A stretch of DNA of 64,000 bases from Salipiger mangrovisoli (GCF_015223355.1 NZ_JADFFK010000013.1:1-64000), one strand, 5' to 3'. Numbered from the stretch's first letter, positions 45,732 to 55,483 are shown. Translations and numbers: made by a program. The notes: generated by a model from the letters alone, not told the origin.

Positions 45732-46763
45732 ATGCGCAAACGGGTGCATATCGTCGCCGACGACCTGACCGGCGCCCTGGACAGCGCCGCGACCTTCGCA
45801 GCGCGCGGGGCGCGGGTGCGCGTCGCCTGCCGCCCCGCCGACCTGCCCGAGGCACTGGCCTCCGGGGCCGAGGTCATCGCCGTGGCCACCGGCACCCGCG
45901 ATGGCTCGGAAGCGCGGGCGATTGATGTATTGCGGCAGGTCGCCCATGACCTGGCCGGGCACGACGGCATCCTCTTCAAGAAGATCGACAGCCGTCTAAA
46001 GGGGCACATCGGCGCCGAGTTGGCGCAGCTGGCCCCTCCTGACACGCCGCTGGTCGCGAACCCGGCCATCCCCAAGCTCGGGCGATTTTGCCTTGATGGC
46101 GCGGTGACCGGGGCGGGCGTTCCGGACCCCATTCCGGTCGCCCCACATATTGGCCGCGCGATCTCGGTTTCCGATGCACGCACGCAAGAAGATCTCGCCG
46201 CGCAGCTCCCTGCCGAGCTTGGCCGGACGGTGCTTGTGGGTGCGGCGGGCCTGGCAGAAACGCTCGCGTTGCGCCTCTGGCCCCACCCCGCCCCCTGCGC
46301 GCCCACGCGGCTGGAGCTACCCGCGCTTCTGGCCATCGGATCGCGCGATCCGGTGACCGTCGCACAGATCGACGCTTTGCAGGCCGTGCCGGTGCTCGAG
46401 GCTCCGAACGGGGAGTTGGACCCGCTGCCGCTGCCCACGGAAGCACCTTTGGCGCTGGTCCGGATGACCGCCGGTCCCGTGCCAGTCTCGGGCGCAGAGG
46501 CGGGCGCCGCCTTTGCCAAGACCGTCGCGAAGATGCAGGCCCGCATGCAGCCCGCAACCCTTTTCGCATGCGGTGGCGAAAGCGCGGCAGCGCTTCTCGA
46601 ACGGCTCGGGATCGGACAACTGGACGTCTTGGGCGAATTGCTCCCCGGTGTGCCGGTGTCACGCAGCGCAAACGGCCAACGGCTCACGCTGGTCACCAAA
46701 TCCGGAGGTTTCGGCGCTGCCGACACACTGGTCAAACTTGTCAAAATGCTGACGAACGACTAA
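45732..46763 (+). CDS. four-carbon acid sugar kinase family protein (DUF1537), shorter than usual
   Basis: The 343-residue kinase has the N-terminal substrate domain motif HIVADDLTGALDSAATFA, the FKKIDSRLKGHIGAELA segment and the C-terminal ATP-binding end VTKSGGFGAADTLVKLVKML. Family members (DtnK, OtnK, DenK) phosphorylate D-threonate, oxo-acids or erythronate at C4 and usually have about 420 residues. Here the part between NPAIPKLGR and VSDART is about 80 residues shorter, although both ends are intact. With the PdxA2-like enzyme it would give dihydroxyacetone phosphate from a four-carbon acid. Confidence 0.85.
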   Translation: MRKRVHIVADDLTGALDSAATFAARGARVRVACRPADLPEALASGAEVIAVATGTRDGSEARAIDVLRQVAHDLAGHDGILFKKIDSRLKGHIGAELAQLAPPDTPLVANPAIPKLGRFCLDGAVTGAGVPDPIPVAPHIGRAISVSDARTQEDLAAQLPAELGRTVLVGAAGLAETLALRLWPHPAPCAPTRLELPALLAIGSRDPVTVAQIDALQAVPVLEAPNGELDPLPLPTEAPLALVRMTAGPVPVSGAEAGAAFAKTVAKMQARMQPATLFACGGESAAALLERLGIGQLDVLGELLPGVPVSRSANGQRLTLVTKSGGFGAADTLVKLVKMLTND

Positions 46764-46793
46764 TCCAAATCTCCGGAGGACGAGGCAGGGCTG

Positions 46794-47516
46794 ATGGCGA
46801 CAGGCAGAACAAAAACGCGAATGCCCCTTGCGGACAAGGTGTACCATTCGCTGCACACGCGGATCGTCAATGGCGAGTACCCGCCAAACGAAAAACTTCC
46901 CGCGGAAATGCAACTCGCCGAGGAATTCGGCGTGTCGCGCCCTGTGCTGCGCTCGGCGCTGGAGAAGCTTCGCGACGAGGGCATGGTCGTGTCGCGGCAG
47001 GGGGCGGGCAGCTTTGTGCGCGCCAATGCCACCACCGCGCCGCTCGAGTTCTCAAAGGTCGAGACGCTGGCCGACATCCAGCGCTGCTACGAGTTCCGCA
47101 TCAACCTCGAGACCGAAGCCGCCGCACTTGCCGCGCAGCGTCGCAACGACGAGCTTCTGGGCGAGATCGAGAAGGCGCTGGACCTGCTGCGCGCCGCGAC
47201 CGGCTCTCTTCAACACCGCGAAGACGCGGACTTCATGTTCCACAGCAGCATCGCCCGGGCCTCGAACAACCAGTATTTCGAAGCCACGTTCCGCGCCCTG
47301 CGCGATCACGTCAACGTCGGCATGAAACTGCACGGCGAGTCCCTGATGAACGACGGCCGCAAGGGGCTCGAAGAAGTTCTGGCCGAGCACACGCAGATCT
47401 TCGAGGCAATCCGCGATCGCGCGCCGGAACTTGCCCGCAGCGGGATGCGCCAACACCTCGAACACTCGCGGGACCGCCTCTTCGGCGGCGGGCTGCTCGA
47501 CCTGTCGCTGCGCTGA
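46794..47516 (+). CDS. GntR family transcriptional regulator, FadR subfamily
   Basis: The 240-residue protein has a winged HTH (YPPNEKLPAEMQLAEEFGVS then RPVLRSALEKLRDEGMV) and an FCD ligand domain (FRINLETEAAALAAQRR, DFMFHSSIARASNN, EHTQIFEAIRDR) with metal-binding His/Asp positions. It is the last gene of the dehydrogenase-kinase unit and probably controls the divergent acid-utilisation operons through the palindromes at 44265 and 44451. It converges on the xylulokinase gene with a 13-base gap. Confidence 0.9.
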   Translation: MATGRTKTRMPLADKVYHSLHTRIVNGEYPPNEKLPAEMQLAEEFGVSRPVLRSALEKLRDEGMVVSRQGAGSFVRANATTAPLEFSKVETLADIQRCYEFRINLETEAAALAAQRRNDELLGEIEKALDLLRAATGSLQHREDADFMFHSSIARASNNQYFEATFRALRDHVNVGMKLHGESLMNDGRKGLEEVLAEHTQIFEAIRDRAPELARSGMRQHLEHSRDRLFGGGLLDLSLR

Positions 47517-47529
47517 TTTCTCGGCTCTG

Positions 47530-48981
47530 CTACTGCACCGCGCGAATTGCCCCGTAGGCGTTGCAGAACCGCGCATAGCCAGCGTCGAAATCCGGCAGAA
47601 GCGCCGGGTTCGGCAGGATTTCCTCGCGGGTCGTGGGCGGCACCATAACCTCTTCGGGCGTGCCATCCCCCGCCGCCAGCATGGCCAGCCGCGCCGCGCC
47701 AAGCGCTGCTCCGAATTCCCCACCACTCGGCAATTCGAGCTGAACGTTGAGCGCCGTGGCGATCAGATTGAGCCAGTAGCGCGAGCCGGTGCCCCCGCCG
47801 ATCGCGATCAGGCGCTCGAGCCGCAGGCCGGTTCCTTCAAGCGCGGCCAGACTGTCCCGCAGGCCGAAGGCCACCCCTTCCAGCACCGCCCGCGTAAGAT
47901 CATCGCGGGAACTTTCGGCACCGAGCCCGGTGAAGCTGCCACGGATTTCCGCGTCATTGTGTGGTGTGCGCTCCCCCGACAGATACGGGAGGAACCTGAC
48001 CCGACCCGGCGCAAGCAGCTGCTCTCCCAGGCCGGCGGTCAGATCCCGCGGAGCGCTGCCGGTGATGCGCGCCAGCCAGTTGAGGCTGTCGGCGGCAGAC
48101 AGCATCACCCCCATCTGGTACCAGCGCCCCGGCACCGCGTGGCAGAAGGTGTGCAGCGCGGTTTCGGCAGCGGGCCGGTAACCATCCCGCGCCGCGAGCA
48201 GCACGCCGGAGGTACCCAGCGAGACGAACCCCTGCCCCTCGTTCATCGCGCCGATGCCGCAAGCGGCCGCGGCGTTGTCGCCCGCGCCGGCCGCCACCAC
48301 CACGTCGGCGGACACCCCCCAGCGCGCGGCAAGCTCGGACTTGAGCCGGGCCCCCGGCTGGCACCCCTCGAGCAGCTCGGGCATCTGGTCGCGGCGCATG
48401 CCGCTCGCGGACAGAAGCGTCTCGGACCAATCGCGGGTGCCGGTGTCGAGCCAGGACGTGCCGGCGCTGTCGGACATGTCGGCGAAATAGGCTCCGGTCA
48501 GATAGAAATTCAAATAAGCCGCGGGCAACAACACCTTGGCAATGCGCGCGAAATTCTCGGGCTCATGGCGGCGCATCCAGGCGAGCTTAGGGGCCGTGAA
48601 GCCGGGAAAGACGATATTGCCGGAGATCTGCCGAACCCCGTCAGCGGCGTCCAGCGCCGCGGCCTCGACATGCGAGCGCGTGTCGTTCCACAGGATGCAG
48701 GGCCGGATCACCGCGCCGCTTTCGTCGAGCACCGTAGCGCCGTGCATATGCCCCGCGACACCGATCCCCCGCAGCGCTGCGAAGTCCGGATGCGCGGCCC
48801 GCAGATCGGCGACGGCGCGCTCAAGAGCGGCGATCCAATCCTGCGGGTCCTGCTCGGACCAGCCCGACCGCGGATGGCGCGCCTCGTAGGCGTGCTCGGC
48901 AGCGCCGAGCGGGGTGCCTTCCGCATCCACCAGCAAGGCCCGAAGCCCCGATGTGCCCAGGTCGATGCCCAGATAGACCAT
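47530..48981 (-). CDS. xylB: xylulokinase
   Basis: The 483-residue FGGY-family kinase has the N-terminal phosphate loop YLGIDLGTSGLRALLVD, the VAGHMHGATVLD segment, WNDTRS, and a C-terminal GGGTGSRYWLNLIAT adenosine motif. It phosphorylates D-xylulose to xylulose 5-phosphate. The ATG at 48981 has GGGAGGGG upstream; an earlier in-frame start is less likely. It is the last gene of the polyol ABC operon. Confidence 0.9.
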   Translation of the reverse strand: MVYLGIDLGTSGLRALLVDAEGTPLGAAEHAYEARHPRSGWSEQDPQDWIAALERAVADLRAAHPDFAALRGIGVAGHMHGATVLDESGAVIRPCILWNDTRSHVEAAALDAADGVRQISGNIVFPGFTAPKLAWMRRHEPENFARIAKVLLPAAYLNFYLTGAYFADMSDSAGTSWLDTGTRDWSETLLSASGMRRDQMPELLEGCQPGARLKSELAARWGVSADVVVAAGAGDNAAAACGIGAMNEGQGFVSLGTSGVLLAARDGYRPAAETALHTFCHAVPGRWYQMGVMLSAADSLNWLARITGSAPRDLTAGLGEQLLAPGRVRFLPYLSGERTPHNDAEIRGSFTGLGAESSRDDLTRAVLEGVAFGLRDSLAALEGTGLRLERLIAIGGGTGSRYWLNLIATALNVQLELPSGGEFGAALGAARLAMLAAGDGTPEEVMVPPTTREEILPNPALLPDFDAGYARFCNAYGAIRAVQ

Positions 48982-49004
48982 GATTGCCCCTCCCGAGAGC
49001 CGGT

Positions 49005-49703
49005 TCACTGCGGCTGCGGCTGATCACCGAGCAGTGCCGCATACATGTTCGACATCTCGGCGAGCACCTCCTCTGCGCCCGCCTGTCTCAGGATTTCTGC
49101 GTGGGCGTTGCGCCGCCCGTCAAGATGCGAACCGCCGGTGAAGCCGATGGCGCGCATTCCCGCCGCCCGCGCCGCCGCCACGCCATGCGGCGAATCCTCG
49201 ACAACCACGCAATGCTCTGGGGCAACGCCGAGCCGCTCTGCCGCCAGCAAGAAGAGATCCGGCGCTGGCTTGCCGCGGGCAACCTGGTCGGCGCTGAACC
49301 CCCGGCGCTCGAAGAACGGCGCCAAGTCCGCGACCCGCAGCGTGGTCGCGAGACGCCTGAGCGATCCGCCGGTGCCGATCGCCATGGGGATGCCCGCATC
49401 CCGCAACTGGCAAAGCAGCGCGCGCACCCCCGGAATGAGGTGAAGCCCCGCCTCGTAGCGCGCAAAGAGCCTGCGTTCGAAGTTGTCCGAGAAGTCCGGC
49501 GGACAGGGCGCACCCGAGCGCTGCGCCACATGCGCGTGGATCACCGAGATCGAGACGCCCAGGAAGCGCGCGCCGATCTCCTCTGGCGTGGCGTCCTCGA
49601 TCCCGAGCGCGCGCATCTCCTCGGCGATGGCCGCCAGCGAATGCGGCTCGCTGTCCACCAGACAGCCGTCGAGATCGAAGATGACGGCATGGGTCTGGGT
49701 CAT
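49005..49703 (-). CDS. HAD family phosphatase/phosphomutase (beta-phosphoglucomutase-like)
   Basis: The 232-residue HAD subfamily I protein has motif I VIFDLDGCLVDSEPHS, motif II near AIGTGGSLRR and motif III/IV at VVEDSPHGVAAARAAGM. A helical cap lies between residues 20 and 85. Such proteins in polyol operons remove phosphate from sugar or polyol phosphates. It lies between the ABC ATPase and xylulokinase genes, 23 bases from the latter. The substrate is unknown. Confidence 0.85.
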   Translation of the reverse strand: MTQTHAVIFDLDGCLVDSEPHSLAAIAEEMRALGIEDATPEEIGARFLGVSISVIHAHVAQRSGAPCPPDFSDNFERRLFARYEAGLHLIPGVRALLCQLRDAGIPMAIGTGGSLRRLATTLRVADLAPFFERRGFSADQVARGKPAPDLFLLAAERLGVAPEHCVVVEDSPHGVAAARAAGMRAIGFTGGSHLDGRRNAHAEILRQAGAEEVLAEMSNMYAALLGDQPQPQ

Positions 49704-49748
49704 GTCCTGCGTCCTTCTCCCCTTGGTCCGATCCCCGTCTCTCGGGTT

Positions 49749-50810
49749 TCAGATGCGCTGCTCGCTCTCGCGGTCGAAAAGATGCACCAGCGCCGGGTCG
49801 ATGATGAAGCCGACCTCGGTGCCGGGACGCGCCGTGATCCGCTCCTTGACCACCGCGTCGACAAGATCGCTGCCCGCCTTGGCAAAGACCTGCGTTTCGG
49901 ACCCGGTGGGCTCGACCACCACCACGCGCACGGGAATACCGCCCTCGCCGATGCCGATATGTTCGGGACGGATGCCGTAGGTGACCCCCTGCCCCTCGCG
50001 CGCGGCGGTCGCCGGCAACGGCAGCTCCAGCCCGCCGTCCGAGACGAAGCGCTTCTCGCCGCCGCGGGTGGCGACATGGCCGTGAAGGAAGTTCATCGAG
50101 GGCGAGCCGATGAATCCGGCGACGAAGACGTTCTGCGGCTCGTCGTAGAGATCGAGCGGCGCGCCGATCTGCTCGACCCGGCCGTCGCGCATCACCACGA
50201 TCTTGTCGGCCATGGTCATCGCCTCGATCTGGTCGTGGGTGACATAGACGATGGTGGTCTTCAGCCGCTGGTGCAGTTCCTTGATCTCGACCCGCATGGT
50301 GACGCGCAGCTTGGCATCGAGGTTCGACAGCGGCTCGTCGAAGAGGAACACCTGCGGGTCGCGCACGATGGCCCGGCCCATGGCGACGCGCTGGCGCTGC
50401 CCGCCCGAGAGCTGCTTTGGATAACGGTCGAGGTAGCGGTCGAGATCGAGGATCGCCGCCGCGCGGCCCACCTTGTCGTCGATCTCGGACTGCGGGCGCT
50501 TGGCCATCTTCAGCGGGAAGCCCATGTTCTCGCCCACGGTCTTGTGCGGGTAGAGCGCGTAGCTCTGGAACACCATGGCGATGTCGCGCTCCTTGGGGGG
50601 CACGTCGTTGACCACGCGCCCGCCGATCGAGACGGTGCCGCCGCTGATCTGCTCGAGCCCGGCCAGCATCCGCAGGAGCGTGGACTTGCCGCAGCCCGAC
50701 GGGCCGACGAGCACGACGAACTCGCCATCCTCGATGTCGACGCTGACGCCGTGCATGACCTGAAGCGCCCCGTAGCGCTTGATCACGTTGTCGATCTTTA
50801 CCTCTGCCAA
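49749..50810 (-). CDS. polyol ABC transporter ATP-binding protein (UgpC/SmoK-like)
   Basis: The 353-residue ATPase has Walker A (GPSGCGKST), signature [16 protein letters not shown], Walker B ([12 protein letters not shown]), the switch VTHDQ and C-terminal TOBE domains. Translation appears to start at a TTG (50808-50810), since the family N-terminus [13 protein letters not shown] follows it directly and no ATG lies close by. A G-rich ribosome-binding stretch precedes it. It powers the two permeases encoded upstream. Confidence 0.92.
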   Translation of the reverse strand: MAEVKIDNVIKRYGALQVMHGVSVDIEDGEFVVLVGPSGCGKSTLLRMLAGLEQISGGTVSIGGRVVNDVPPKERDIAMVFQSYALYPHKTVGENMGFPLKMAKRPQSEIDDKVGRAAAILDLDRYLDRYPKQLSGGQRQRVAMGRAIVRDPQVFLFDEPLSNLDAKLRVTMRVEIKELHQRLKTTIVYVTHDQIEAMTMADKIVVMRDGRVEQIGAPLDLYDEPQNVFVAGFIGSPSMNFLHGHVATRGGEKRFVSDGGLELPLPATAAREGQGVTYGIRPEHIGIGEGGIPVRVVVVEPTGSETQVFAKAGSDLVDAVVKERITARPGTEVGFIIDPALVHLFDRESEQRI

Positions 50811-50822
50811 TGGCCTGCCCCC

Positions 50823-51875
50823 CTACTGCGGCAATTCGATCTGCATCTTCACGTCGGCCGGCGGCGCGGATGCGGCGATCTCGAAGGCGCGGACGCTCTC
50901 GTCGAAATCGAAGGTTCTGGTGATCAGCGGTTTCACGTCGATGGCGCCGGAGGCGAGCATCGCGACGCAGCGCGGAAAGACATGGGCGTAGCGGAAGATG
51001 TTCTCGACCCGCGCCTCGCGCACCATGGCGGCTCCGGCGTCATACTGTATGGGGTCGGGCTGGCCGCCGATCATCACCACGCAGCCGCCTGGCGCCAGCG
51101 CCTCGAAGACGCCCGCCGCCGCCTTCGGCGAGCCCGTCGCCTCGAAGACGATGTCCGCGCCCCAGCCCTCGGTCTCGGCGTGGACCTTTTCCGCCAAGTT
51201 CGCCTTCCCCGCGTGCACCGGCACGATGGCGCGGCTGAGCGAGGCGGCGATCTCGAGCTTCTTCTCGGCCAGATCGGTGACATAGACCCGCGCACAACCG
51301 GCGGCGAGCGCCGAGAGCGCCGTCACCAGCCCGATCGGCCCGGCCCCCAGCACCACGGCGATGTCGCCCGGGCGCACCCGCGCCTTGGTCGCGGCGTGCA
51401 CGCCGACGGCAAGCGGCTCGACCATTGCGGCCTCGGCAAAGCTGACGTTGTCCGGGAGTTTGAAAGTGAACGCCGCGGGGTGCACGCAGGTCGGGCGCAG
51501 GATTCCATGCACCGGCGGCGTCGCCCAGAAACGCACGGCGGGATCGACGTTGTACATGCCGAGCCGGGTGGCCTTGGAGTTCGGATCGGGGATGCCCGGC
51601 TCCATGCAGACCCGGTCGCCGACCTTCAGGTGCTGCACCTCGCCGCCGGTCTCGATCACGGTGCCCGAGGCCTCGTGGCCGAGGATCATCGGCGCCTTGA
51701 CCTCGAACTGGCCGATCTTGCCGTGGGTGTAGTAATGCACGTCCGAGCCGCAGATGCCGACGGTGTGCAGCTTGATCCGCACGTCGCGCGGGCCGAGCGC
51801 CGCTTCCTCGCGGTCGATCTCGGGGACGTCGCGCAGCGACAGCTCGTCTTTGCGTTCGAGAACGAGAGACTTCAT
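50823..51875 (-). CDS. NAD-dependent xylitol/sorbitol-type dehydrogenase (zinc MDR family)
   Basis: The 350-residue medium-chain dehydrogenase has catalytic zinc ligands in [10 protein letters not shown] and LGHEASG, plus [10 protein letters not shown]. The NAD motif [19 protein letters not shown] follows. The structural zinc cysteines of classical ADHs are absent; the region reads [19 protein letters not shown], the pattern of sorbitol/xylitol dehydrogenases. It likely oxidises xylitol or a related polyol to the ketose used by XylB, encoded in the same operon. Confidence 0.88.
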   Translation of the reverse strand: MKSLVLERKDELSLRDVPEIDREEAALGPRDVRIKLHTVGICGSDVHYYTHGKIGQFEVKAPMILGHEASGTVIETGGEVQHLKVGDRVCMEPGIPDPNSKATRLGMYNVDPAVRFWATPPVHGILRPTCVHPAAFTFKLPDNVSFAEAAMVEPLAVGVHAATKARVRPGDIAVVLGAGPIGLVTALSALAAGCARVYVTDLAEKKLEIAASLSRAIVPVHAGKANLAEKVHAETEGWGADIVFEATGSPKAAAGVFEALAPGGCVVMIGGQPDPIQYDAGAAMVREARVENIFRYAHVFPRCVAMLASGAIDVKPLITRTFDFDESVRAFEIAASAPPADVKMQIELPQ

Positions 51876-51878
51876 GGT

Positions 51879-52133
51879 CTAGCCTTTCGTGATGATGAGC
51901 ACGGCCAGCGCGAGTGCGATGGCGTTGGAAATCCAGATCGACGGGCCGAACGGCTCGATGAAGCGGAACCAGATCAGCGACAGCGCGACCCAGATCACCA
52001 CCGAGATGAACAGCCGGTCGAACCAGTTGGTCTGGATCGGCAGGAAGCCGGTCTTGGTCTCTTCGGGCGGCGCGTCGGTCTCGTGCAGGTTCAGTTTCTC
52101 GTCCATGTCGCCCAGTTCTTCGAGATCGGTCAT
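51879..52133 (-). CDS. small two-helix membrane protein in a polyol ABC operon (DUF2160-like)
   Basis: The 84-residue protein has a charged N-terminus of about 34 residues, then two hydrophobic helices (about 44-60 and 66-81) after the segment WFDRLFISVVIW. The DRLFIS motif resembles small DUF2160-type membrane proteins that sit beside sugar ABC transporters, but the match is short. It lies 4 bases from the second permease gene and 3 bases from the dehydrogenase gene, so it is firmly inside the operon. It might assist the permease pair; no function is established. Confidence 0.7.
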   Translation of the reverse strand: MTDLEELGDMDEKLNLHETDAPPEETKTGFLPIQTNWFDRLFISVVIWVALSLIWFRFIEPFGPSIWISNAIALALAVLIITKG

Positions 52134-52137
52134 GTCC

Positions 52138-52974
52138 TCATCCCTTCACGGCGCCGAATGTGAGACCCGCCACGATGTGTTTCTGCACCATGCCGAAGAC
52201 GATCAGCGCCGGGATCAGGGTGAAGACCGAGATTGCCGCCATGATCCCCCATTCGGTGCCGGTTGTGGTGACATATTCCGACAGGCCGGTGGTCAGCGTG
52301 CGGGCGTTGAAGTTGGTCAGAGTCGCGGCCAGCAGGTACTCGTTCCAGGCAAACACCCAGGTCAGGATCAGCGTCACCGCAAGGCCGGGCCGGGCCAGCG
52401 GGAACACCACCTCGGTGATCACCTTCCAGGCGCTGGCACCGTCGACATAGGCGGCCTCGTCCAGCTCCTTGGGGATGCCGTCCACTGTCGGGCGCAGGGT
52501 CCAGATGGCGAAGGGCAGATTGAAGGTGCAATAGACCAGGATCATGCCGATGCGGGTGTCGAGCAGGGTGAAATCCCCGACCTTGTAGACCTGCGTCATC
52601 AGCAGGAAGAGCGGCAGCAGGAACACCGCGGGCGGGGCCATGCGGTTGGTGATGGTCCAGAAGAAGATGCTCTCCTTGCCGCCCATGTCGAAACGCGACA
52701 GCGCGTAGCAGGCCAGGAAGCCGAGCGTCGTGCAGAGCAGCGCGTTGCCCGAGGAGATCACCAGCGAGTTGACCATGTAGCCGCGCAGCGTGCGGTCGTT
52801 CAGCACGTCGATGTAGTTCTGCCAGTAGATGTTTTTCAGCAGGATGTCGGGGGTCGAGAAGAGATCCACCGCCGGCTTCACCGAGATGACGAAGAGCCAG
52901 TAGATCGGAAACAGCGTCAGGAAGCTGATCAGGATCCAGAACAGCACGTAGAGCCAGGGGCGGTTCTTGCGCAT
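52138..52974 (-). CDS. polyol ABC transporter permease (MalG/SmoG-like)
   Basis: The 278-residue membrane protein begins with an N-terminal anchor (WLYVLFWILISFLTLFPIYWL). Its EAA loop reads DGIPKELDEAAYVDGASAWK followed by VITEVVFPLARPG. It pairs with the preceding permease (3 bases apart) to import a polyol. The family assignment is firm; ligand identity comes from neighbouring dehydrogenase, kinase and regulator genes. Confidence 0.92.
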   Translation of the reverse strand: MRKNRPWLYVLFWILISFLTLFPIYWLFVISVKPAVDLFSTPDILLKNIYWQNYIDVLNDRTLRGYMVNSLVISSGNALLCTTLGFLACYALSRFDMGGKESIFFWTITNRMAPPAVFLLPLFLLMTQVYKVGDFTLLDTRIGMILVYCTFNLPFAIWTLRPTVDGIPKELDEAAYVDGASAWKVITEVVFPLARPGLAVTLILTWVFAWNEYLLAATLTNFNARTLTTGLSEYVTTTGTEWGIMAAISVFTLIPALIVFGMVQKHIVAGLTFGAVKG

Positions 52975-52977
52975 GGG

Positions 52978-53853
52978 TCAGCCCTTCTTGTTGCGGGGGG
53001 CGATGAGGCCGACGTAGAGCAGCCAGCACACCACGATGGTGAGATAGAGGACGATGACCGAGATCGCCGAACCGTAGCCGTAGTTCGTCCTCGGGAAGAC
53101 CTCCTTGAAGATGTGCACGCCGACGTAGCGGGTGGCCGAGCCCGGCCCGCCGCCGGTCAGCATCAGCACCTCGTCGACGGTGCGCAGCGCGTCCATCAGG
53201 CGGATGAAGACCGTGGCGAGGATCGCCGGGCGGATCATCGGCAGGGTGATGTGCCAGAAGATCTGCCGCTTGTTCGCGCCGTCGATCTGCGCCTGCTCGA
53301 AGGGGTCGGGCGGCAGCGAGACCAGCGCCGCGATCAGCGTCAGCGTGACCAGCGGCGTCCAGTGCCAGATGTCCATGACCACGGTGGTGATGAATGCCGC
53401 GATGGCACTCTGGCCGATGTTGAGGTCATAGCCGAACCAGCTGTCCAAAAGGTTGGGAATGATGCCGATCGACGGCGTGGTCATCAGCTTCCAGATCGAG
53501 CCGACGATGATCGGCGCCATGATCAGCGGCAGCGTGTGGATGGTGCGGAAGATCGCCTTGCCGGGGAAGTCCTTCATGAAGGCCTGCGCCAGCAGGTAGC
53601 CGAGGATCAACTCCGAGATCACCGCGAAGAACACGAAGGCGGCGGTCACCCCCAGCGAGGCGAGGAACTGCGTGTCGAAGACAACGCGGCGGTAATTCTC
53701 GGCCCAGTTGAACACCATGTCGGGATTGACCGCGAAGGGGTTCCACTGGTGGAACGATACGTAGACGACGTAGATGAACGGAAGCACGCCGAAGAAGAAC
53801 AGCACCAGCAGCGTCGGTGCCAGCAGCAGCCATCCCAGTTTGTTGGAGTGCAT
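52978..53853 (-). CDS. polyol ABC transporter permease (MalF/SmoF-like)
   Basis: The 291-residue membrane protein has about six helices (LLLAPTLLVLFFFGVLPFIYV first) and an EAA-type loop (PPDPFEQAQIDGANKRQIFW followed by HITLPMIRPA). It forms the channel with the MalG-like protein. It follows the SBP gene across a 108-base gap that contains a UUCG-capped hairpin. Confidence 0.92.
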   Translation of the reverse strand: MHSNKLGWLLLAPTLLVLFFFGVLPFIYVVYVSFHQWNPFAVNPDMVFNWAENYRRVVFDTQFLASLGVTAAFVFFAVISELILGYLLAQAFMKDFPGKAIFRTIHTLPLIMAPIIVGSIWKLMTTPSIGIIPNLLDSWFGYDLNIGQSAIAAFITTVVMDIWHWTPLVTLTLIAALVSLPPDPFEQAQIDGANKRQIFWHITLPMIRPAILATVFIRLMDALRTVDEVLMLTGGGPGSATRYVGVHIFKEVFPRTNYGYGSAISVIVLYLTIVVCWLLYVGLIAPRNKKG

Positions 53854-53920
53854 CGGGAGATCCTTTCGGTGCTGGGCGCGAACCGGCCCTGCCCGGACGC
53901 AGCGCGCGGCCGGGAGCGAC

Positions 53921-53940
53921 GGGCCGCCCGAAGGCGGCCC
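53921..53940 (-). promoter_or_regulatory. 8-bp hairpin with cUUCGg tetraloop between the SBP and permease genes
   Basis: GGGCCGCC and GGCGGCCC flank CGAA on the plus strand; in the minus-strand mRNA the loop is UUCG closed by C-G, an extra-stable tetraloop. It lies 21 bases after the SBP stop. Expected effects are 3' protection of the SBP message and lower permease expression. Confidence 0.6.
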
Positions 53941-53961
53941 TCCTGCGAAGCCTCTGGGGCC

Positions 53962-55398
53962 TTACTGGCGGTAGCCGAGGTCGGTCAGTTCCTGCTCGGT
54001 CTTCTCGGCCATCTGGTCGAGTCCGCTGTCGGGATCGATCTTGCCGGTCAGGATGTCGTAGAAGATCGGCGCGATCGCCTCGCGCAGCTGCGCGTGGAAC
54101 GGATAGGGCGGCGCCCCGGCGAAGAGCTTCCCGTCTTCGCGGAGCATGTCGTAGTAGCCGCCCAGTTCGTCGTTCATCTCCTGCACGCCCGGGTCGTCGT
54201 AGGTCGCGGTATGGGTGATGCGCGGTGCTGCGACGGCCCAGCCCGGCTGCACGGATTCCTGTCCGATGTACTGCAGGAAAAGCAGCGCGGCGTCCTGGTT
54301 CTTCGAGGTGACCGGCAGGCCGAAGGCACCGCCATCGTAATAGCCGATGTAGCCGTCGCCGGCCTCTGCCTCGGCCATCACCCCGTCCTCGAGCGGCGGC
54401 AGCGCCACGCCGACATTGCCCACCACCCGCGACTTGCTGTCATCCGAGGCGATCCAGGCGGCGTTCTCGCCGTAGACGAGACCCTGCGCGGCGCGTCCGG
54501 CGGCAAAGGTCGTGGCGACCTCGGTCCAGGTCGACTGCACCGACTCCGGCGGGGCGATGTCGCGCATGTGCAGCCACCACTTCAGCGCCGCCTTGGCCTT
54601 GTCCGAGTTCATCGTGCCGCCGTTCTCGACGGTGGCGGCGTAGTTGTTGTCGGGGTCGATCCCCCAGCCGTAGACGCCGAAGGTCGGCGCGACGGTCTCG
54701 ACGTATTCGTACCAGGAGGCCGGGTGGCCGGTGTGCGCCTGCGCCGTCGTGCCCCAAAGGTCCATGTCGTGATCTTCGCCCCACTTGGTGAAGAACTCGG
54801 CGATCTGGGTGTACTCTTCATGGGTGGTGGCGGGCTTCAGCTCGTTGCCCGTCGCCTCCTTGAAGGCGGCCTGCACCTCCGGGTCGTTGAACAGGTCGGT
54901 GCGGTAGAGGTAGATCTTGATGAAGGCTTCCATCGGGATGCCGTAGAGATCGCCGTTCTCGCCCCGGAAGTAGTCGGCGAAGGTGGTGAAGGCGGCCTCG
55001 TCGAAGCCCGGCGCCTTAAGATCGGGATTGTCGGCCAGCGACTTCGTCACATCGACGAGGAAGTTCCGCGCCAGGTAGGCGTAGACGATGTCCTGCTCGA
55101 TGTAGACCATGTCGTAGATGCCGGTCCCGGCCTCCATGTCCTTGATCGCCTTGTCGTACATCTGGTCCCAGGAGGTGGTTTCGATCTCCACCCGGATGCC
55201 GGTCTTTTCCTCGAACTCGGGGGCCAGAACGTCGCTGATGTAATTGGACGGCGGCGTCGCCTCGGTCACCCCGCGCAGCGTCACCCCCTGGAATTTCTCG
55301 CCGGCCTTGGCCCAGAAGTCGTCGTCCTGGGCGAATGCGCTGCCGGCAGCAATGGACAGGGCCAGCGCCGAAACGCCCAGCCTGAATGCAAAGCTCAT
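53962..55398 (-). CDS. polyol ABC transporter substrate-binding protein, family 1 (SmoE-like)
   Basis: The 478-residue periplasmic protein has a signal peptide ([20 protein letters not shown] ending AFAQ). An SBP-family-1 fold follows: [41 protein letters not shown], and a C-terminal [21 protein letters not shown]. It is longer than many sugar SBPs, as in sorbitol/mannitol importers. It is first gene of the minus-strand operon and lies opposite the SorC regulator, with CAyyTGTAA elements in its promoter region. Confidence 0.92.
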   Translation of the reverse strand: MSFAFRLGVSALALSIAAGSAFAQDDDFWAKAGEKFQGVTLRGVTEATPPSNYISDVLAPEFEEKTGIRVEIETTSWDQMYDKAIKDMEAGTGIYDMVYIEQDIVYAYLARNFLVDVTKSLADNPDLKAPGFDEAAFTTFADYFRGENGDLYGIPMEAFIKIYLYRTDLFNDPEVQAAFKEATGNELKPATTHEEYTQIAEFFTKWGEDHDMDLWGTTAQAHTGHPASWYEYVETVAPTFGVYGWGIDPDNNYAATVENGGTMNSDKAKAALKWWLHMRDIAPPESVQSTWTEVATTFAAGRAAQGLVYGENAAWIASDDSKSRVVGNVGVALPPLEDGVMAEAEAGDGYIGYYDGGAFGLPVTSKNQDAALLFLQYIGQESVQPGWAVAAPRITHTATYDDPGVQEMNDELGGYYDMLREDGKLFAGAPPYPFHAQLREAIAPIFYDILTGKIDPDSGLDQMAEKTEQELTDLGYRQ

Positions 55399-55483
55399 GA
55401 TCTTCCTCCCTAAAATATCGGTTCGGCGCCGTCCTTCCGCAGCAATCGCGGCTCCTCTCGCAGCGCCTCTCCCTGCGTCACCT

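Noticed and set aside
48984-52163. A 1059-codon open frame on the plus strand opposite the HAD, ATPase and dehydrogenase genes
   Set aside because: It is the antisense shadow of clear coding genes, with low-complexity composition and no motif.
51889-55413. A 1174-codon open frame on the plus strand opposite the polyol ABC operon
   Set aside because: It lies antisense to five well-supported genes, is rich in Arg, His, Gln, Val and Gly as expected from the complement of GC-biased codons, and has no recognisable domain.
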